64,000 bases of DNA, taken from NCBI RefSeq assembly GCF_013385425.1, contig NZ_JACAQA010000043.1, positions 23,979-87,978 of the forward strand, read 5' to 3'. Positions 58,904-64,000 of this stretch are shown here, piece after piece (the first letter of the stretch is position 1; each line of letters starts with the position of its first letter). The position numbers were made by a program, and so were the translations under genes. The notes below the pieces were generated by a model, which worked only from the letters and a program-made list of their open reading frames with translations, was not told the DNA's origin and ran no database searches. The DNA is from Pseudomonas gingeri. GTDB taxonomy: Bacteria; Pseudomonadota; Gammaproteobacteria; Pseudomonadales; Pseudomonadaceae.

Positions 58904-59327
58904 GTTCATGCCTCCTTTCGATTGACGCCTAGCTCTCTGTTTCGACAGCCATTCTGCTGTATAGCTCCGACTGCTCTGTATGACAGTCCGCAGAAAAACT
59001 CACGGGGAACGGCTCCCGGTTTGGTATGGCATAAGCATAGTTGAGAAGGATCAGGAGGTTGTAATGACGGTAGGGTCTCCCTGCCCTTTCGCAGAGACTT
59101 AGGACCCAGTGCCTTTTCTTCTGCCTCCACGCATGCCTATACCTGGCCCAAGTTGACTGGATGTGTTCAGTTTCTGATTGGCTGGGTCAAAGGCAAAACT
59201 CACTTCCACTCTAAAATCACTCCCGCAGCCGCTCCTTCTCGAGGACTGGTAAACGCCACGATCCCGAGTGCCACATTCACTCGATGAGCCAGGCGTCCGA
59301 TACCTCACTGCTTATTCAGGCCCAACC
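58904..59327. other. Intergenic region of 424 bases
   Basis: No coding frame with family resemblance, no RNA gene and no clear repeat was seen. The region holds the promoter of the RibD-like gene and presumably that of the PEBP gene. Confidence 0.4.
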
Positions 59328-59951
59328 ATGAAACTGACCAGTAACGCCTTTGATGACAACGCCGCCATCCCGGGGGAATACGCCTTTGCTGTTCCGAACG
59401 CGGAGAGCCACTACACACTCTCGAGCAACCGCAACCCACATCTGGCGTGGACAGAAGTCCCGGAGCATACTCAATCGTTTGTTCTGATATGCCACGACCC
59501 AGACGTCCCGAGTGTGGGCGATGATGTGAATCAGGAAGGTAAAGTCATTGCAGCGTCCTTGCCGCGCGTCGATTTTTACCATTGGCTCTTGATCGATATT
59601 CCTGCCAACCAGCGGGAAATTACCGAAGGGAGTCATAGCAACGGCATCACCCCCCGCGGCAAAAACGGTCCGCAAACCGGCGATGGCCAACGCCATGGCC
59701 TCAATGACTACACCGCCTGGTTTGCATCGGACCCACAAATGTCCGGCGAGTACTACGGGTACGATGGCCCATGCCCGCCGTGGAATGACGAGCGGCTGCA
59801 CCACTACGTGTTCACTGTCTACGCTTTGGACGTGCCCAGCCTCGTGATATCGGGCCCGGTTAACGGCGCGAATATTCTGGATGCACTGCAAGGGCATGTA
59901 CTGGCCAAGGCCAGCCTTACGGGCACCTACACCCTCAACATGGACCTGTGA
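59328..59951 (+). CDS. YbhB/YbcL-family PEBP protein
   Basis: A 207-residue phosphatidylethanolamine-binding-like protein: NPHLAWTEVPEHTQSFVLIC followed by DPDVP, FYHWLLIDIPANQREITEG, YYGYDGPCPPWNDERLHHYV and FTVYALDVPSL, the ligand-pocket order of YbhB/YbcL. It begins MKLTSNAF with AGG upstream; the frame extends back to 59268. No signal peptide. It is followed, 34 bases on, by an AraC regulator on the same strand. Confidence 0.88.
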   Translation: MKLTSNAFDDNAAIPGEYAFAVPNAESHYTLSSNRNPHLAWTEVPEHTQSFVLICHDPDVPSVGDDVNQEGKVIAASLPRVDFYHWLLIDIPANQREITEGSHSNGITPRGKNGPQTGDGQRHGLNDYTAWFASDPQMSGEYYGYDGPCPPWNDERLHHYVFTVYALDVPSLVISGPVNGANILDALQGHVLAKASLTGTYTLNMDL

Positions 59952-59985
59952 TTTTGCGGCCAACTTCAGGAACCACACCCTCACC

Positions 59986-60840
59986 ATGGATCGGCCTGAG
60001 CCTGTGACTGCCCCGCAACCGGACGACGCCCGCTGGCTGCTGCCATCGGGCGCCCCCCTGCAAGCGCAAGCGCCATGCATGCTGGCCAGGCCGCGCCTGA
60101 TGAGCCCTCAGCACGCTACCAACTTCCGCTTTTTTGAAGCGACGTTGCTGGTCGTGACATCAGGCCATTTGACACTGGACAGTGGTGAACGTACCTGGGA
60201 GTTGGCTGATCCCCGTACCTTGATGGCCGTGGCAAAAAACGCCATCACGGATATTCAAAAAACACCGGATAAAAACAGTTCGACGTTTGCTTCTCTGTTT
60301 TTGACGTTCGCACCGGACCTGATCACTGAGTTTCACCAACGCTATGGGCACAACGTCACGGCCTCATCCATGGTCACTGAATGCAAGACGGCGGAACTGG
60401 ACGAAGACTTGAATGATGCGCTGCAGTTTTGCATTCGAGGAATCGACTCACGAACCGTTTCGGAGGCGCAACAGACAAATCGGTTGATGGGACTTCTGTT
60501 GGCATTGCAGGAGCGGAATATTGTATTCCTCCGTCCTTCAATCCCTGGGCTGGCGGAGCGATTAACCCAGTTACTGGCCAAGGCTCCGGACAAACACTGG
60601 ACAGCGGCACAGGTAGGTCGCGAATTAGCCGTCAGTGAAGCCACCTTGAGGCGACGCCTCGCGGAAGAAGGCGTCAGCTTCAGCGCAGTGCTGACCGAGA
60701 TTAGAATGCATCACGCGATGATGCTGTTACAGACGACGCATTTCAGCATTTCGCAAATAGCCGACGCCTGCGGGTATCGCGCAATCTCGAGATTTTCAAT
60801 GCGTTTCAAAAGCCGCTTTGGTTTCTCTCCTGTACGGTAG
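59986..60840 (+). CDS. AraC-family transcriptional regulator
   Basis: A 284-residue AraC protein. An N-terminal cupin-like part (EATLLVVTSGHLTLDSGERT) is followed by the two helix-turn-helix motifs: VGRELAVSEATLRRRLAEEG, VSFSAVLTEIRMHHAMMLLQ and ISQIADACGYRAISRFSMRF with the last helix GFSPVR. It is in series with the PEBP gene and may regulate it. The start is uncertain; the ATG at 59986 is the first with sensible composition. Confidence 0.86.
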   Translation: MDRPEPVTAPQPDDARWLLPSGAPLQAQAPCMLARPRLMSPQHATNFRFFEATLLVVTSGHLTLDSGERTWELADPRTLMAVAKNAITDIQKTPDKNSSTFASLFLTFAPDLITEFHQRYGHNVTASSMVTECKTAELDEDLNDALQFCIRGIDSRTVSEAQQTNRLMGLLLALQERNIVFLRPSIPGLAERLTQLLAKAPDKHWTAAQVGRELAVSEATLRRRLAEEGVSFSAVLTEIRMHHAMMLLQTTHFSISQIADACGYRAISRFSMRFKSRFGFSPVR

Positions 60841-60879
60841 GAAAGAAACGGATGGCCCCACCCTTTTCGTTCATTCGGA

Positions 60880-61338
60880 TCATGGCAGAAGCGAAACCAG
60901 GCGAGGCTCGATGGAGGTCTCAAGCACCTCCAGCAGCGCCAGTGTCACCGGAAGCTTGAAACGCCGTGGACCCGCGCTCCCTGGGTTGAGGTACAAGGTT
61001 TCATCACGCCATTGAATGAGAGGCTTGTGCGAGTGGCCGGTGATTACCAGCTTTATGCCCTCATCCAGAGCTGTTGGAACATCGGCGATGTCATGCACGA
61101 GCAGGGTCCGCCATCCGCTCAGGTCGAGCCGCAGAAGGTCCGGCAGATGGGCTGCCCAGGGCGCGTCCTGGTCGTTATTACCGCGCACAACGAACAGTGG
61201 AGCGATAGCGGCCAGGTGCTCAAGCACCTCAGGCTTACCGATGTCGCCGGCGTGAATGATTTTTTCACAGCCCTTCAGGGCAGCAAGGGCCTCGGGACGG
61301 AGAAGGCCGTGAGTATCGGAAATCACTCCAACTTTCAT
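60880..61338 (-). CDS. YfcE/MJ0936-type phosphodiesterase
   Basis: A 152-residue calcineurin-like metallophosphoesterase: VGVISDTHGLLRPEALAALK (DxH), IHAGDIG, VVRGNNDQ and VITGHSHKPLIQ with LYLNPGSAGPRRF, all the metal ligands of the MJ0936/YfcE family. A start at 61338 is used; a GTG three codons earlier is possible. It converges on the AraC gene. Hydrolyses phosphodiesters in vitro in relatives; the biological substrate is unknown. Confidence 0.9.
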   Translation of the reverse strand: MKVGVISDTHGLLRPEALAALKGCEKIIHAGDIGKPEVLEHLAAIAPLFVVRGNNDQDAPWAAHLPDLLRLDLSGWRTLLVHDIADVPTALDEGIKLVITGHSHKPLIQWRDETLYLNPGSAGPRRFKLPVTLALLEVLETSIEPRLVSLLP

Positions 61339-61469
61339 GCAGGGCACCGTGAGGGCTGGAAGTGGTCAGCGAGTGTACCCACAAGTGCCTCGGGCAGAGC
61401 AATGTATCGAAATCACGGTCACCTGTTGCGACAAAGCGAGCCGGTAGCGCATTCGGTCAACCTGGCGAC

Positions 61470-62417
61470 TCAACTTCTCGCTATCTCCGGTATGGCGTCT
61501 GCAATGGAGATACGGCCCAAGCCCAACTTCACCAGCTCCTTACGCAGCAGCGAGCGCTCAAGCACCGCCATTCCGGCCTGCCATTCGATCGGCAGCAAAT
61601 GGCTCAACTTCTGTTGGCTGACCAAGGGCTCAGCCAGAAAGTAGCTCTTGCACTCGCGGATGCTGATGACGTTCAACAGCCAATCTCCACCCTGCGCCGC
61701 CAGCCAGTGAGCGATCGTTGAGCGATGCGTTCGGATCAGCGCACTGGCATCCCACACCGCCATCTGCGCGAAAACCTGCGGCAGGTTGCTATCGACTTTC
61801 AGCCGCTTCATATCAACCGCCAACGCGCCAATCAGGTCTGACTCAATAGTCGCTTGGCACTCGGAGAAATACCGCTCAGGCCAGTCCGCAGCCAGTTTCG
61901 CCCGCCGTGCGAGGACCTCATAAGCCCGGATATCCGATTGGGTGGTCAACTGCCCGGTGAAATTCAGGGTATTGTCCAGAATCGCCGTGGCCAGCAACGC
62001 AGCACTTTTTTTGCTGATCCGCGGCAACAACCCCGTCGCTTCCCAACGCTGAAAAACCTGAGTCGCTGCTGCTCCGATCTGCAGAATCTCCGCACCAGAT
62101 CCAAGCTTCTGCGCCCAATAGTTTTCAAAACCGGGGTGGTGGTCAATGACTTCCACCACCTGATCAAGCACCACCACCGGGTCGAAATGGTGGTAGTCGG
62201 AGACATCCACCAACACGAACTCATCACCCGCTCTCGGCCGATAATCGTCCAGAGAGGATTGCCATCCAAGCACGGTCCTGGAGATGCTGGCATTGAGCGG
62301 GGCACTACTGACGGCCCGAGCATCGACGCCCTGTTGATTCAACAGCTCGGCGTAGGCAATGCAACAGGCATACGCGTCGATGTCCAGGTACGCCGAGCCG
62401 GAGGTCACCACCCTCAT
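61470..62417 (-). CDS. DHH-family phosphoesterase
   Basis: A 315-residue DHH-superfamily protein: the first metal motif YLDIDAYACCIAYAELL (Asp-x-Asp), EFVLVDVSDYHHFDPV, then DHHPGFENYWAQ with the DHH motif. ILDNTLNF is the third motif. It resembles inorganic pyrophosphatase/exopolyphosphatase-type members with a shorter C-terminal domain. Its start overlaps the upstream cysteine desulfurase remnant by four bases (ATGA), so it is probably translated from the same transcript. Confidence 0.85.
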   Translation of the reverse strand: MRVVTSGSAYLDIDAYACCIAYAELLNQQGVDARAVSSAPLNASISRTVLGWQSSLDDYRPRAGDEFVLVDVSDYHHFDPVVVLDQVVEVIDHHPGFENYWAQKLGSGAEILQIGAAATQVFQRWEATGLLPRISKKSAALLATAILDNTLNFTGQLTTQSDIRAYEVLARRAKLAADWPERYFSECQATIESDLIGALAVDMKRLKVDSNLPQVFAQMAVWDASALIRTHRSTIAHWLAAQGGDWLLNVISIRECKSYFLAEPLVSQQKLSHLLPIEWQAGMAVLERSLLRKELVKLGLGRISIADAIPEIARS

Positions 62418-62980
62418 GACACGCGAGCCACAGCGTGAGCTGCCGAGACAGTCGAAGACAACTTCAGCGCGTGGGCCATACCCTCCAGAATCCGCTCATA
62501 GCCGAACTGACACTGTTCTTCGTCGATGGAAATACGTACTGTGGCTCCGGCGACCCGGTCGGGATATCCCAGCTGTGTGACCGTGTTGGATAGGCTGAGT
62601 GTCTTGTCCGAACACGCCGACCCTGCGGTTATGTAGATCGACTGCGTGTTCAAGGCTGACTGTAGTTTTTTTGTATTCACTCCCGGCGATGCAATAAAGC
62701 TCACGCACGGTACACGCGGTGCTTGCTCACCGATCACGACCACCTCGCCCAGCATCGCTTGCAGCGTACGTTCAAACGCTTCCCGACTGCGTTGTGCCGC
62801 GGCTTTTGCGGAGCAGCATTTCTGCTGTTTCTCCTGCAACGCGGTTTCAATCGAAAGAACACCCGGGTAATTCTGCGTACCACCGCGCAACCCGCCTTCC
62901 TGGCCGCCACCAACAATCAACGACGACAATCCGTAGCGATCTCTGGCGTACAGAAAACCGGCACCGGGTATTGGAGCCAC
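62414..62980 (-). pseudogene. C-terminal remnant of a cysteine desulfurase
   Basis: An 188-codon frame matching the C-terminal half of class V aminotransferases (NifS/IscS-like): GAGFLYARDRYGLSSLIVGG then QEGGLRGGTQNYPGVLSIE and the loop ITAGSACSDKTLSLSNTV with the catalytic Cys. The N-terminal half with the PLP lysine (the SAHK region) is missing: an in-frame TGA lies four codons upstream of the GTG. A 46-residue frame just upstream, with an AAGGA site, does not resemble NifS. I infer a gene truncated by deletion, but still coupled to the DHH gene. Confidence 0.75.
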
Positions 62981-63731
62981 TGTTGAAAATCAAGCAGTCG
63001 GCACCCGTACCCACCACTATCAGATTTATCCATGATCTGACAAAACATCGACATCGGCTTTCCTTAAAATCCATTTTCCATAGTTAAAACAGCGTATTAG
63101 CGTGCCGAATTACTTTGTCACGTTCTTTTTTGGCAGACAAAACTCGCATGTTTTCATTTCATAAATGTGACGTGTGAGGGAGCCTTATGGCTGTTCAATG
63201 CACGGATAACCTTTTGCGGGTAAGCCCTTTGTCCTTCGTTTTGCTCCCCTTATCCCCTTCGGTTTCAACGCGCCTTTTAGGACCTTTTTAGGGCGCGGGA
63301 CGTCAGGGGAGATGTCACCCGATTTTCGCAACAAGGGGTCGATGCGGGCCTGAACCGTACCGGTACAGGTGAAAAAGTAGGACCGCTCTTACATGAATCG
63401 ATCAAGTGCCTGATTCGCCCGTCCCTTCATGCACCTACAGGCATAAAGTCAGCTTTTGGCCGACTAAATCGTGGGAAACGGCTGACTGCCTCAACCAACA
63501 GAATTGATCGACTATTTGCTCAGGGTCGCTGTCGAGGAACAGCCCCTCATCAGGTGGTCATGATCTACAAGGCTACGACGTACAGGAGTGCGTTGATCAG
63601 TGCAGTACGCCGGGCATTCATAGGCGAGGACAGGCGTCACTCCCTCACCGACCGAATGCCCGATTTTCACACTGACGGACGCTTGCTACCAGGCAATGCC
63701 TCCGGACAAATGATCGATTGCAGGAGATACG
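62981..63731. other. Long non-coding gap with short dyads
   Basis: No convincing gene was found in these 751 bases. A 35-codon frame from ATG 63188 has a GAGGGAG-type ribosome site but no recognisable product. A 67-codon frame at 63554-63757 has no ribosome site and overlaps the next start. GTACCGGTAC at 63357-63366 is a perfect 10-bp palindrome. The base composition is somewhat richer in A and T than in the rest of the window, fitting an acquired segment or island edge. Confidence 0.45.
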
Positions 63732-64000
63732 ATGAAGTCCTCAAAACACCTGGATAACGCGCTCGAGGCTGCCGGTTGTATTGAAGAAAAACTCAAGGCT
63801 GCGGTAGAGGCATGGCGGGCCGACATTGACCGTTTCGCTTCAAGCTATGAGCTGAAGGAGATCAATCACGAATTAAGGTCAACCATCAGACAGCGAGAAC
63901 ATCAGCTTCATTCGTCCATTCGTTCTCAGTGCAGCGAATTAACCTGTTTGATCAGAAACGTAAAATCCGATCTGGATATGTGTGGTGGTTTAATTTCCCC
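63732..64000 (+). CDS. Coiled-coil hypothetical protein, 3' truncated by window edge
   Basis: A frame of 89 complete codons open to the end of the window. It starts MKSSKHLDNALEAAGCIEEK and is helical and charged (KEINHELRSTIRQREHQLHS), suggesting a coiled coil. AGGAG lies five bases before the ATG. No family was recognised. The codon use is less GC-biased than that of the core genes, hinting at acquisition. Confidence 0.6.
   Translation, partial: MKSSKHLDNALEAAGCIEEKLKAAVEAWRADIDRFASSYELKEINHELRSTIRQREHQLHSSIRSQCSELTCLIRNVKSDLDMCGGLIS

Noticed and set aside
63554..63757. 67-residue frame near the right edge
   Set aside because: No ribosome site, no recognised motif, and it runs into a better supported start at 63732.

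Overview
The window is GC-rich, densely coded Gammaproteobacterial DNA. It is best read as a chromosome segment of a fluorescens-group Pseudomonas. The grounds are established gene sets with pseudomonad architecture: the ethanol/nitric oxide signalling block exaC-erbR-nahK-nosP-ercA, the cyanide-insensitive oxidase cioAB with its small DUF2474 partner, and many LysR regulators. No rRNA, tRNA, CRISPR array or intact insertion sequence was seen. All functional calls come from reading the protein sequences; no database search was run.

Left part (1-22.8 kb, mostly accessory): a truncated acyl-CoA synthetase and a LysR gene are followed by the most unusual locus. This is a run of DUF1843 / DUF1842-DUF1843 proteins carrying a Gly-Asp-Leu (GDL) motif, ahead of a radical SAM/SPASM enzyme (2.6-5.7 kb). 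It looks like a peptide or protein modification system in which the DUF1843 tails are the substrates. Next come a DsbA-like protein, a LysR and an MFS exporter, divergent from a periplasmic molybdenum hydroxylase (triheme cytochrome c, 2Fe-2S subunit, Mo subunit). An FAD monooxygenase of the 2,6-dihydroxypyridine hydroxylase type and a methyltransferase follow. Two large exported single-CXXCH proteins flank a nucleoside hydrolase (15-20.6 kb).

Middle part (22.9-41.4 kb): aldehyde dehydrogenase exaC, response regulator erbR, hybrid kinase nahK and its NO sensor nosP, and iron alcohol dehydrogenase ercA. The exaC/erbR and nosP/ercA intergenic regions share a 14-bp motif. Then come a SotB-like exporter, a two-gene carboxynorspermidine pathway, a TetR/glutathione transferase pair with two matching operators, and cioAB.

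Right part (39-54 kb): a YdeP/FdhF-like molybdoenzyme is divergent from moaA-bestrophin-moaC-moaD-moaE, with moaB-moeA and a LysR gene beyond. A 22-bp element recurs in front of these transcription units, suggesting one molybdoenzyme-plus-cofactor regulon. An operon coding an iron-sulfur subunit, a fumarate-reductase-like flavoprotein, a NuoF-like NADH module and a dicarboxylate transporter suggests a membrane-anchor-free NADH-linked reductase fed by its own importer.

End (54-64 kb): an aspartate carbamoyltransferase with an N-terminal helix-turn-helix, small stress or accessory genes (DUF1737, WrbA-like, DoxX-like, RibD-C-like, PEBP, AraC, phosphodiesterase), then a DHH phosphoesterase translationally coupled to a cysteine desulfurase remnant, and a coiled-coil gene running off the edge.
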